Source: Cytidiella melzeri (taxonomy: Eukaryota; Basidiomycota; Agaricomycetes; Polyporales; Irpicaceae). Taken from it: a DNA stretch of 64,000 bases. Below, piece by piece: positions 11,252-23,400 of this stretch. The DNA lies in contig JABYQR010000078.1 in assembly GCA_022592445.1 (NCBI GenBank), positions 82,106 through 146,105 of the forward strand. The letters run 5' to 3'. Within the stretch, counting starts at the first letter, position 1. Every line of letters begins with the position of its first letter. Both the position numbers and the translations under genes were made by a program. Under the pieces are notes generated by a model. The model saw nothing but the letters and a program-made list of their open reading frames with translations, had not been told where the DNA came from and searched no databases.

Positions 11252-14200
11252 TTGGCAGGATAGCGGCAACGTCGACGTTATCGGGCGAATCACTCCTGCA
11301 TGAGAATCCATGACTGTATGTTGAAAGGCTATAAGTACAAACTATCTCCTTTGCACAGGAGCTTGAACGCAATTCCACCCTCTCTTGTGTACCATGGTAC
11401 TGTCTCACGAGCGGAGGACTTGCGACGTGCTCCCGATTCCTCGATACCGCCTTCATCCTGTGCGTCCTCAATCTTTGCTTCGTTTCGTCTCCCATTGATT
11501 ATTCTTGGTCTTGAAACCGTTAGTCCCAAGCATACACAGACCTCCTGCTTCCGCCTTCCCGCTTTTGACATCCCTAGATGCCAACTCCTCGTCGGAAAGT
11601 CAGAGTTTCCGAGAACTCTGTGCAGGTACACTCCGCGCCCACGAAGATGCGCAAGCAACTAGCACCCGCTCGAATGATCTCATCGGGGGGAACCCTGAAA
11701 CTAACCCAGCCTTTGACCTCGTGATGTGCGTGTCAATCCATGCTTCTCTGTACACCGCTCAACTGTACCAGCTTAAGTCAGCAAGTTACTCAGCGGATGC
11801 TAAGGTTGATGACCAGACGGTAGATTCTTGGTGTAATGTACGTACGATGCTCGGTGGTACGTTTCACATTGTACTTCTCTAACGTATTGCTAAAGCAACG
11901 CGCTCCATGGGCGTTCGGGATTTCTGCTTACAAGCCTTAAACAAGCGAGATACCTCGGTGGGAGCTCACGTCGCTTGCAAGGTTGCAACGACCATATGCT
12001 TTGAGCTGTGCCAAAGAATGTTGGATTGTCCAGCGAGGTCTGACAGGACGAATTAGGTAATCTGCGCTGCTTTCTCATTTGACTAGTATACTGATTTTAT
12101 GTGCTACAGAACCGATGGACGTGTAGTCAAGCAGCATTAAACGTAGGGATATCTGAGGAGTTGAAATCTTGAATATTGCAGCGCTAATCAGATAGATTAG
12201 TAACACCCCATTCGTATTCGAAGTCTGACTAGGACATTTGCTACACTTCACTCAATTTCCTGCCGACGATGTGAAGTGCAATTTATTCAGAAACTATAGC
12301 AAAGCACCTGGCCATACAATGACCATCCTTCACTATACTCATATCCGAGTTCTCTGTCGGTCGTCTCATGCAATCGACACTTCTCCAATGCTAAAATTAC
12401 TGCGCACTACCTCCTGGCAGCGCGTCTAGGTCTCACACATCCTCCGATCCTCTTCCTTCGATGCGAAGCTACAAATGGGTTGGTTATGCCGGAAAACATC
12501 GGCGGTCTTGTAGTATGAATGCAACATGAGCTCCGGTCGCTCCAGCTTCTTCACTTGGCATTGAAGGCCATTTGTAATGGATTTACGGAGGGTCAGACTC
12601 TGGAGCGCTCATATGAGTCGTGAAGATGTCAGTGGACCTTGCGTCTGATACCAAAGGCATACCTGTACTCCTGGCTGTTGTGGACATGTTGTACATCTAC
12701 CAACCCATGTATGGTTTACTGACCATTGGCCAGAGAAGAAGAGAAGCTTTATGAGAAGGATACACATGGTAACACGTCTCTGGGCACTGCCCCCGCCAAA
12801 ACATCTGTGGTAGGAATAGTTCCGAAGGGCGGAAGAGAAGCCCTTTCATCCGGTAGGTAAGCCATGACGGTTGTGCACAGCCTAGGAGGGTGCGGAAGTT
12901 TGAGCAGACGCGGATGTAGAGTTACTCCTGATTACGCACTCACCCTCGGGGTAAGATGAGATCTTTGTTGATAGCCCCCTTTGGTGAAGATGAGGATGAG
13001 ACTCTGCAGCCGCCCAACGTCCACCGGCACCTCGATACCAGGGTCAGCTCGTAGCTAAGGCGGTTCCTCGACGCTGTGTTCGTTTGTCAAGAGCGAACAT
13101 GCGTCTTCCCCACTCCCCCTGAGTGTAATGCACAGCACAGTGATGGGCTGGAGAGTTTCAACGAACGGTCCGGAGCTGGCGGAAGCAAGAAGGCTAATTC
13201 TTGATCGAGTACAACGACGGGTACTAGAAAGTGAGAAGCATACGAACGCAAAAATAGGGACTTCATTGATCGTTAATATATCGATTATGGTACTTTTGTC
13301 GAAGGTTGCCAGCCTCATGTGTCGAGTGAATGAGATCAGAAGATAAATTTCCAAAGCTTGTTCACTCACCGACGTCGACTGGCCAGTTGGATGTGCCATA
13401 GTTAGGCAGCAAGTGGTGAGAGTGATTTAAAGTGCCTGGCTAGCTGACAAGTATGCTGTAACCGTACAGTGATTTGCATGAGGCCGGCGGGCCAAACGTT
13501 CGCAAAGCACCTTGTGTAAGCGTTGAGCGACGAGCGTTACCATACTGGGCGATGTGAGGCTTACATCAGCAGACGGCTGTTGTGAAAGCCGCTACGGCTT
13601 CATAGACTCTAGGGTCGCCTGAGCCCGCACTAGTCCTCGGCATCCTAGATTGGCTCCGTGGTCGGTGAAGGAGCATGTGGTTACAGTGTCGGAGGCATCG
13701 GAAGGTTGGGTGTTTCGAAACTGCAGCTGGTGAGGTCCTTACGCCCCGAAAACTGTCATACGGGACGGACGAAACTGACTTCAAGTCGGAAGCGGCCATG
13801 TTCTTCCTGCATCGGTTTGGCCCACAGGTGCTGCACTAGTCCGATGCACTGTCGGCGGAAAGATCTCGATGGACGTCGAGTCACTGCCTCGTAGTGTCTC
13901 TGCAGTGGATCCAGACCGAGGACAACGACGTCGGGCACGGCGCACACTGCAGCTGGTGCGACACCCGACGACGGCGACCGACGATGCTCTCGTCGTCTCG
14001 AGTGTCGATGAGAGAGCGGTGAAGAATGCCCGCGGTGAGAGGGCAAACTGCGAGTCCTCATATGATCTTGATCGAGCAACTTGCAGCGCTTGCACTTCCG
14101 GCGCCAAGGCATTCTTTCGTGGTCCGTCAGGCCGTTCCCTGGATTTTGTTACAAGTACAAGTACTCATCCCTCCGACCGCCATGCTCTGATTCCACTTCA

Positions 14201-14390
14201 CCTTTCGGTTCGTTTACTTTCCCTTTCTTTTCCGGGCTTGGCTTCGTCGTGACGGCTCTCAGCGACCTCTCGTTCTCGCGCACAGGGCTTATACTCAGCT
14301 GTCTTTTCGTCGCGGCCCAGCGGGCTTCACTGCCCTGCCACCTGTGCTCCCACGGATCCTTTCGAGTCTACTATCCCTACTATTCTGGTA
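11252..14390. other. ~3.1-kb region without a supported gene
   Basis: Several frames of 60-127 codons exist on both strands (for example 13869-14252 plus and 13756-14112 minus). They overlap each other, have no recognisable domain and are not joined by convincing introns. The part just before 14391 is pyrimidine-rich, as expected for the promoter and leader of the downstream regulator gene. A non-coding RNA or fast-evolving gene cannot be excluded. Confidence 0.4.
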
Positions 14391-16681
14391 ATGGCCGAAT
14401 CACGGGAACTCGCACCCGCTTCAAGCTCGACTCTGCAGCGAGGTCGGTCACACTTACCCGTACCGCAGCCACCGTTCTCACATTCCCACCTTCCACCGCA
14501 GGCAAAGCTTGTCTCCGATGCAGAAAGAGGAAAATGGTACGTCTAAAGCTTATCATCTTTCGTGCCTGCAAACCCATCAAGTCTAATCTCCTAGAAATGC
14601 GACGGCTCGAAGCCCGCGTGCCAGCAGTGCGTCAAGGCCAAGAAGGCGGATGGATGCGAGTACGATGATGGAAAGGGGAAGACTAGGACTCAGCTCATGC
14701 GTGAGCACATACAACAACTCGAGCAGAGAATCAAGGAACTCGAAGGCACCGAACACCGTCACTCCTCCTCCGTCACTCTGTTCGATCCCCATGCCCCTTC
14801 CCCGTATCTGTCGGAATCTTCATCTTCATCGAGCCACGACTCGCCTGGCAATTTCAGCCTGTCGACCTCTGCCTCCCCAGTTCCCTTCTCACTGGGTATG
14901 TCCTCGCCGTCGCTCTACCTCTGTGCTACTTCCTGATTCCTCCCATCCAGACGAACCTCCAATATGGGAAGAGCAGTGGGGCAACCTGACAGTCAGTATT
15001 CCGATGACTTTGCTCACTCCCAATTGCATCTCATCCTTTCTCTCCATTGAAGGACTTCGCTGTTACTGAAGTGCCTGGTCCCTTCACTCCTGATCTTGAT
15101 GAACCTCCTATTGAACTTGCCCACATGCTGTGCGTGCCGCATCTCCCTATCAAAGTCTATCAGAGTAGCTGATTTCTATCCAGACTTGAATTCTTTCTGC
15201 CACATCGACATCAATGTGGCCTCGAGTTGCATGTCGACCGTCTGCGCCAGTCGCTTCATGGACCTCCCTCCGAGCAAAGGCATCCTGTTCTTATGAACAC
15301 GATATATCTGTGGTCTTGCTATCTATCCAGGCCTGGCCCTCTCAGCGAGCACGAGCTGCTGTACCTATCTCGTGCTCTGTCAGCTATGAACGACGCTATC
15401 CCAAATCCTACGAAAGTCATCGATCTCATTCAGGCCTCATGCCTACTCTCCCTATATTTCCTTTCTAGTGGTCGTCTCCTTGAGGGCAGCTATCATGCTA
15501 GTGCTGCTGCCTCTCTCGCTATCCAATGGGGACTTCATCAGATTGGTTCAACCGAAGTCACACCTTCGGGTGCAATGACTTCTGAGTGGGATTCACCTTT
15601 CCGCCTTGACCCACCCAAAGACACCGTTGAGCAAGGAGAACGCATTTTGACTTTCTGGCAGGTCTACGCCCTGGATCGCTGTTGGTCCGTTGCTCTTCAT
15701 CGACCAGCTATGCTCCCAGACAGCAAGCACCCTTCGATCACTATCACCACTCCTTGGCCTCAGCGGATGGAAGAATATGATGCGGTCAGTTATACCCGTG
15801 TAAAGCTGTGGTCTGAGCGACTCTGATTCTTCTTTTCCACTAGGGTGAAATCGATTTAGGCAATGGTTCGCCGACAATCAGCGCATTTTTCATGCATCAG
15901 GCACAGGCCACTCCTCTTGTTGGCGGCTTCGCCACGGCTGCGCTACGCGTCAAGGCATCAGCTCTTTTCGAAGGCGCTAACAAGCTGTCACTGAGCTGGA
16001 ACCCACGTACGTAATATCCTTCGTTAGTTGATTCAATCATTGACACGGTTAATCGTTTCGTCCAGGCATGCCATCCGCAAACAGCTTCACAGACAATTTC
16101 AGAGCACTGGAGGCCACGATTGCACGTTTTCTGACGACACTACTACCGCTGCATCAAGTTGCAACGACAATGCCAGACGACAAGTACACACTATTCATGA
16201 TTCACACCCTCGCGCACGCCGCCATGATCCACCTTCACCAACCTTTCATCGCCGACGATCCCCTATCACGCGAGAAATCTTTACGAGCTGCCCGCTCCGT
16301 GGCTTTAGTCACGAAACATCTCATGGATCTCGACTTTGACTATCTTGATCCACTCATTGGGGTGTGTAGCGGATCTTCTCTCTGTTCTGTATGCGTCGCT
16401 GACGATCTTATGCCTGTGCAGCACTGCTGGATGTCTGCAGCGCGAGTCTTTGCTTTCGAGCTCGCGCAGATGCGGACAGCTTGGCCACCGGTCAACACCT
16501 CCGATCTTCGCACTGAACTCGGAACGGTGCTCTTCGCCTTGAACAAGCTCGGCGTTCGATATCCTTTACATGGTCAGCTCGCCCTCCCTCCTTGTGTCCC
16601 TTTGAGCTCACTTTGACTGACGCTCTCATGGGTGCAGGATACGAGGCGGCGAAGCTTCAGAAGATTATGGACACGGTGTAG
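14391..16681 (+). CDS. Zn2Cys6 fungal transcription factor
   Basis: The predicted regulator has 586 residues in ten exons: 14391-14442, 14502-14536, 14595-14895, 14951-14991, 15053-15129, 15184-15784, 15844-16006, 16066-16361, 16422-16572 and 16638-16681. All nine introns are 54-65 bp with GT-AG ends, and the joined length is a multiple of three. Residues 21-50 form the binuclear zinc cluster Cys21-X2-Cys24-X6-Cys31-X6-Cys38-X2-Cys41-X8-Cys50, interrupted by intron 2 just before KCDG. A short coiled coil (LMREHIQQLEQRIKELEG) that should dimerise follows, then a Ser-rich linker. From about residue 160 the protein resembles the fungal-specific transcription factor domain (LEFFLPHRHQCGLELHV; LTFWQVYALDRCWSVALHRP). 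It should act in the nucleus as a dimer on CGG-type sites. The target genes cannot be told from the sequence. Confidence 0.9.
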
Positions 16682-18708
16682 ATCTCACCACGACCTCAGC
16701 CAACACGAGTTACGAATGACTCTCACTTCTCCTCTTGCGGCGACACCAAACATCTCGCGGGCGACTATCGCAGTGCGACTCAGCTTTAGGGTTGTGGAAT
16801 TTTCCACTGATAGCTATCGCTGCAAGCTATCTCCCTCGAAGCCAGCAACTCGACTCTTTCTCTCCAGAGTTTGCCAGCGTTTGGCGACTTAATCGGACTT
16901 TTTCCATTGTTGACGTTGGACACGCTGATTAATCTCTTTTCTTTCTCCCTCACAAATGAGCGCGGACTCTTCTTTGTCTTCTGAATCGCATGTTTTGGAC
17001 ATATCTTCTTCTGCACTGCGCTGCTGGCCATTACTTTGGAACGGAGAACGGACCTCCCTTTTTTAATCTTTAATTTTCTTTTTGCCCCTTCTCCCTGCTG
17101 TTGTTGTCTTTTACGTGACATTCTTCCGGACTGCTTGCTGCGCTTTCTTAATCCGCTGGACTCATTACATCACACCCATGGACTTGATTCTACTCTCGGA
17201 CTTGTATCACGTAGTTTTTTTTTACTCCCTTCCTTTCTCACTCGTCACGGACACTACGACAACGGACTACCGCGGACTCTACCCAAGAATATTACTCAAT
17301 GTGTACAGTAGAACTATCTACTTAGTATAGTTATTTGCTTCTTCATTATTATATATCGCTACGCCCTTCTTACTTTCTATCCTTATTACTTTCTACCTAC
17401 TGCTTGCAATTTGGGGCATTTGTTTGGATGCATCTTGGACACTGCTTTGTTGTGTTGACGTTGACCTGGACGTAGGGGTCGATTTTAGGCTTTTGGCTTT
17501 TCTTGCGGACACTGGTGTAATTGTAGAGACTCACAGTAATGAACTATGAACTTGACCTTCATGTTTGGATTTTTTTTTCCTTGCGGTTTTGTCGGCGTGT
17601 CTCGGACAGATTGCAAGGAGGAGGGGGTGAGGACTGAACGCTGCTGCGAGAAGTTGTGGAGGGGAGGGGAGGGGAGGGGAGGGTAGGTGAAACCCAAATT
17701 ACCGGAGATGTGCATATACTTATGTCTGTGTATTCGTCCGCGGCTACGTCTCTAGTCGTTAAGCGCAGTCATCATGTAACAACGTCGCGAACCTCAAGGA
17801 CGGCCGCGGGAGCCTGTGCTCCGCCTACGGAAAATCCCATGCTGACTCAGGTTTGGGTGAGCGGTATTAGGCAACTTGTCCACGAGAATACACGGTATGT
17901 CGAAGGCTACTGTATTTATATAGAAAGCTTGTGCTGTCTCTTGGCAGGTTCGACGTATGATGCTCCGCATGCGAATACAATAATGCCGCTGCAAGTAGCC
18001 GTGCTGAAACTCGCGTGTATCGCCAGGCAGAAAAGAAGGGGTTCGGAGCTGATATCTCTCTAATGACGGTTCCTTCACAAGGCAGGAAGACTATTGGAGG
18101 ATTCATTGCTGCGTGGTGGTATGCACAGTCGTGCAGGAGAAATGGGAAGCCCTTGGTCCGGTGGAATTGTCTTCGTGGGCGAAGTCAGCGGTCTGAAAAA
18201 ACCTAGAACGGTTGAAATTCATCATACCTTTGTATTCGCGTCGATCTCTGAAAGCCGTAATGAACAGACAGGTTGTGGGATGTCGTTGCGTGCGCAGCCG
18301 CCTATTACTGACACACGCGTCGATGAACGTAAGATGAACGCGCTCGTTATGCTGTTGTTTTTGGTATTCCTTGTGGCCCAGTACATGGGTAGCAGACCCA
18401 CATCAAAGTATACATTTGAATCGATGGTTGTTGCCTACCAGTTGATAACCATCTTAACGCATACACGGAGAACGAGCGTCAAGAAATTGACCCCGCAAGC
18501 TATGAGAGAGACGGGCTTTTTGAACATCCGTGTGGTGGAATCTATCAACTGTGCTGTGCATTACGGCTTGAGAAAATCGGTTATGAGGGCCACGAGGTCC
18601 CAGTGTAGATATGCCACGTACAGAAGTCAGAAGTCAATTGTACAGCCTCCTCTGGATCATCGCCCGAAAGATGCGGCCGCCGAAGGCAGTCCTTTGCTTG
18701 TTCCTTCA
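16682..18708. other. Intergenic region downstream of the regulator gene
   Basis: No gene is supported. The first ~700 bp are T-rich on the plus strand and may be 3' UTR. A plus-strand frame with its first ATG at 18121 runs to 18723 and includes a hydrophobic stretch (NALVMLLFLVFLVAQYMG). It overlaps the end of the minus-strand OB-fold gene, has no family match I know and may be spurious. A G-tract repeat is listed separately. Confidence 0.4.
17658..17685 (+). repeat. G-tract repeat (GAGGG)n, potential G-quadruplex
   Basis: Four consecutive GGGGA units followed by GGG give at least five G-runs separated by single A bases, which fits the G-quadruplex pattern. It lies about 1 kb past the stop of the regulator gene, in non-coding sequence. 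Confidence 0.6.
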
Positions 18709-19944
18709 TCAGCTATGTGGTAAGCCTGCTGTGGCCTCGAACCACTTCACGACGCTGGCGACTTTTTGAACAGCTGCATCGCTGAACCCGAGCCGTAAAT
18801 CTGGACGGAAACGCTCGTCGTTGACGCCGACCTCACGGTCGGGTACTCGAGGCATAGTCCGGTAACAAATGAGCAATGCAGAGTTTATTGTCGAAGAGGC
18901 TGTGAGAGATATGCTCGGTGAGGTAGAGGGGTTGTTGGCGTCGCTTGAAGCAAGGACATCTGCAACAGAAGTCATTATTTTGCATGTGTCACGGATACAC
19001 GCTGCAGAACGCACTCTGCAAATAGACGACATCCCCTCTTTGGACGGATGTTTCATCGGAGAGCACTCCACCCCATCGTTCTGCAACTTCTCGCCAGGCT
19101 GTCAGCCTACATATGTGGCCTTCCTCGTCCCCTACGACTATCTTAAGAATAGACACCTCCCTACCCGCCTCGGGGCCTTTCTTGATGCGGATAGTGTCAG
19201 GGCCTTCTGCCTCGAGGACGGCCACTAGCACGTTCACCTTTTGCTTTAAGCTAAAAGGAGCACCCCCGGGTAAATCCACCGCAGCTGGAGCCTTGAGGCG
19301 TTGTGGGAGCGAAGCAAGGGAAGTCAGAGAATGCAGACTGAAGTGGAAGGTGGGGAAATGAGCAACAGAGGCGTCCGAAGAGTTGTTATAGGAGAAAGAG
19401 CCTGAATTTGTTTCTTGACTCTCTTGTGTCTCCTGCAGCTGCTTGTGGCGCACGCTAATGCGGGAGAAACTGCCCGTTGGACGCAGGAAAGTTGTCTCAG
19501 GGCGATCAATAGCACGGGCTCCACTGCCCTCACCATCTGTGAACGTAGGAGGCCATGTTATCATGGTAGTTTTATCTAGGACGCAAAGTTGAGCGGGTAT
19601 CTGATAGGCGAACATTGACCAATAATACCTCGCGTGTAGTCGTCGTTGAATTCGTGAGGAGCTATGAGATTCTCTTCCTCTGGATCTTCGACGTCCCCAA
19701 AGATGATGTTCTCATATAATACTGAGATCCGTCGGCTAGCTTCTTCCAACGTTGCAGGCGGAAGCCTGGACAACTCCTTGAGAGATGCTGCCGGTACCTC
19801 AGCACCTTGAGGTACTGCTGGAGGCTGGCTAGCTACCACGGTGTGCCATCTATAGCGAGCTAAGTCATCGGAAATGCGATGCAAAGTTTCTCGCCCGGAT
19901 TTAAACGTTGGTGCGCCCAAGAACACCAAATACTGGCGGGGCAT
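18709..19944 (-). CDS. OB-fold-like nucleic-acid-binding protein (predicted)
   Basis: The predicted protein has 375 residues in three exons (19944-19629, 19575-19015, 18959-18709) with introns of 53 and 55 bp; the junctions keep the frame. The ATG at 19944 begins MPRQYLVFLGAPTFKSG. The frame is open further upstream only through non-ATG codons, so a short upstream exon is possible. Residues ~190-300 look like an OB fold: strand-rich, with a KVNVLVAVLEAEGPDTIRI start, a VSILKIVVGDEEGHICRLTAW middle strand pair and a later RGDVVYLQ. This is reminiscent of single-stranded DNA-binding proteins of the RPA or shieldin type. The conserved C-terminus contains DLRLGFSDAAVQKVASVVKW. A role in DNA repair or telomere protection is possible but is inference from the fold alone. 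Confidence 0.65.
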
Positions 19945-20418
19945 TAGCACTAAGACGCGGCGGGCCACGACGCCGTTCGATCGCAACAAATTGAGATGTC
20001 CAAACTAGTCTGACAGGTGCGCATCAAATTTTAGGTCACAAAGGTCACGGTGACGCGGTGGCGCGATCACTTTGTGACGAACGCATGAGTAGCGTCACAC
20101 AACGACCATCCCTCTCTAGTAGACGAACGACTTCTTGAAAAGTTTGCTCGTCAACGACGTTCATCATCCTCTCCTGAGAACATTTACGCATCGCCGGAGA
20201 GACTTGCGAGTAAAGGGCATACACTCTGAGTTACGTAGGTGCGTCAATATCCACGGCGGGGCGCCGTCAATATCAAGAGGATCCCCTCAGCATAAAGTAC
20301 TATTGCAGCAGTGGACTCGTGCCATTCTCGTGAACGTACGTCTTACTCATTCAAGTTTTCCCTGATCTCATACGCTTTGACTGTATTTGATGTGTCTACA
20401 GCTTATTCCTTACCCTGT

Positions 20419-23400
20419 ATGGACGGACAATCATCAAGTCCGCCAACGGCACCAGCTAGGACTACTCAGCCTTGGAACATCCCCCTCGCCCAAGAACAAG
20501 ATGAGAGGACTGGGTCGCAGGCTTACTCAGCAGAAGACACTGATTTTCGTGCAGTTGTAGGGTCGCCAGAGAACATGTCCAGTCTCCCGGGCCGTCACTT
20601 AACGGATTACTTTACTCCTCTACCCCCGTCTGCGACTTCTCAGTCTACAACTCCCCACACCATCTCAACGCCAAACCACCATTCACGTCCCTATGCTGTA
20701 CGACGTATGACCTCTCCCAACACCCCTCCTATGAGGGCTCAGGCTTCAAGATCATCACTAGAAGGTGCAAGCCAGTCAGCAGACCCGTTGCGGTTGCGGC
20801 AATCTTCTCTTCGGGCACCGAAAGGCCATGAATGGACAGTTTTTGCGGACATTATGGGAACACATAGCCCTGACCCTCATGACGGAGTCGTGCGCTCATT
20901 CTCAGCGCATCCAGCTGCAAAGCGAACCGCTACCAGGGAGAGTCTGAGAGAGTTTATCGAGCGGACTCCGTCTCTCACCCAAGGCCGTAACACTGGGGCC
21001 TACCGCACACTTTCCTCAACACCTGGCTATGAATTGCGCAGGTCTGTTCGCAGTATGCAAGAAGTAGACGGCGAAAGCCCCGATAGGACTATCCACGAGT
21101 CTGATGTTGAGTCTGACTTGTCTGGCCGTGACTCGGGGACAGAGACTATCCCTCAAGATACTTTTCAGCAAGGAAAACCGCATTTCTCCTGGCCGTCAGC
21201 TATAACACTTCCACCGCTTTGGAAAAACATTCTGAAGTGCTGCGTCGCTTACTTCATTGGCTCGCTCTTCACGTACTCTCCTTACCTGTCAGGCTTTATA
21301 GCTGACATCAAAGGAGGGGCCCCAGGAGAACGTGCACCGTCTCCTTCTGGCCATATGGTCGCAACCGTGTGCGTAAATATCTCGGGCAGGTATAGATAGT
21401 TACTGACGACAATATAGCGCGGTTTACTTCAACCCGGCAAAGACTATCGGCGGCATGATTGAGGCAGATCTTTTCTGTCTCATGGGCGTGCTGTATGCTG
21501 CCTTTGTATCCCTGGGCAGTATGTCAATGTACTGGTTCTTCGAGGTTAGGGCGGGGTGGGAGTGGCTTGCGGACTGCCTGGTGATTCTCTGGATTGGTTT
21601 GGGTATGTCTGGAATGGCATACATGAAGATGTGGATGGCGAAACCATCTTTTAACACCGGTATGTTCTTGATGTTTGAGTCTCGGCATTTCATTCTGTTG
21701 ATGACGGAACAGCCTGCAGCATGACGTCTATCATTTTGTTCGTTGTGTAAGTGTCATGTTTTGTTCTGGAGCATGTCTTGATGATCATGGCGTAGCGTTG
21801 TAAAGGAGGGAGGCTGGGAGACTCTCGTCGAGGTTTCTCTCCTCGTCATTGTTGGTGCACTTATTTCCAACGTTGTCTGCGCCATTCTGTGGCCGCAGCG
21901 TGCAACGAGAAATCTTCACTCTACGATGTCTCAAACCTTGGACTCTTTTTCCACCCTACTCACAATGATCACGGAAACGTTTCTGCTGGAGGAGCCGCTG
22001 CAACTGGTCTCTCAAGAGAAGCTTGATAAAGCAACGAAGGATCATCAAACGAGTTTCACGAAACTGAAGAAGGACCTGAATGAGGCTCAAAGCGAACGGT
22101 TCGTTGGTGGTCCAGGGAAGCCGATCTTGACTACTTCCACACTAGGGCTTCTAGACGCATCCGTGACTCAAGATTTGGATCTTGGAAAGGCATACGAGGA
22201 CGTCGTCGGGAGTCTCAACAGGTTGGGACAACATCTTAACGGGCTAAGGAGCGGGATTAGCGTGCAATACGAGCTAGTAAAGGCGGGTCGAGATGGTAAA
22301 TTGCACCTCAGAAGCCAATCCAAGCATCAGAGAACAAGTAGTAGCATTGTTGGGAACGGCAAAAACACAATCCCTGATGCAGAAGAAGCTGAGGAGAATG
22401 CTTTGCTGCAAGAGGCTGCGGATGCTTTTGGAGATGTAGTGGAGGATCTTGGTCCGCCGCTCAAGGCTTTATCCGTAATGATCCCACACACTACCACCTT
22501 ATGTGCTTGACTCAAATTTGCTTCCTTTCAGATGACTTGCAGCACTAGCTTGAAGCGTCTGCGCGGTCTATTCGACGAGCCTGGCCAGATGAGCAGATTG
22601 AAGCCAGAAGAGTTCGAAGACCTTGCTGAGACGCTCGAGCGTGCCCTGTTCACGTTTGAGAGCACGTCCAACCATGCAGTCCTCAGACTGTATCGCCGCG
22701 GTCTCGGAACGCCTAGCATATCCCGCACGTCCGAGTCTCTGCAGTCATCAGCGGATGATAACCCCGTCCTTATGGGGGACGAAAGCGAGAACATATTCCT
22801 TGTCTACTTGTACGTCTCCCTTGTTGCTACAGACCTTGCTCTAATCCCTACGATCTATCTATGGGCAGCTTCTTCTTTACAGCTCAAGAATTCGCGAAGG
22901 AACTCGTTTCTCTAGTGGATGCAATGAGGCAAATTAACAACATACGGGACGCAAATGCCAAATCTTGGAAAGCCATTGTGACTTTCCCTTGGAATTTCGT
23001 GACGGCGCGTTGGAGAAGACGGTCATCACATACCCGTGGCGGCCGGAACAAATCCGGACTACGACAACGACTATGTTTGTGTCCTACTGTATCGTGTCGC
23101 TTCCACTGTCCATGCTCATTTGTCCTTTTAGCTGCATTCTTTGCATCTCCGCGTCCTAGAGGACCAACATTTCCTAAGATCACACCTCATGCACCGAACA
23201 CGATGCAAACTCCTGCCCGAGCGGACCTTTCGTTCTCCGACAGGGTTGGTCAGACAATCTGGTCTATCGGTGCGAGGTTGAAGGAAAACAATAGCAAATT
23301 TGCCATCAAGGCAGGGATGGCGACTGCAATACTAGCCGCGCCAGCCTTCTTTGACGCGACTCGCCCTGTGTTCACGGAGTACAGAGGAGAATGGGCGTTA

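Noticed and set aside
13756..14112. Arg/Ser-rich minus-strand frame upstream of the regulator gene
   Set aside because: Composition is low-complexity, a plus-strand frame overlaps it, and no splice pattern or family supports it; probably promoter and leader sequence.
18121..18723. Plus-strand frame with a hydrophobic stretch
   Set aside because: No recognisable family, weak start context and overlap with the 3' end of the OB-fold gene. Mentioned in the intergenic entry only.
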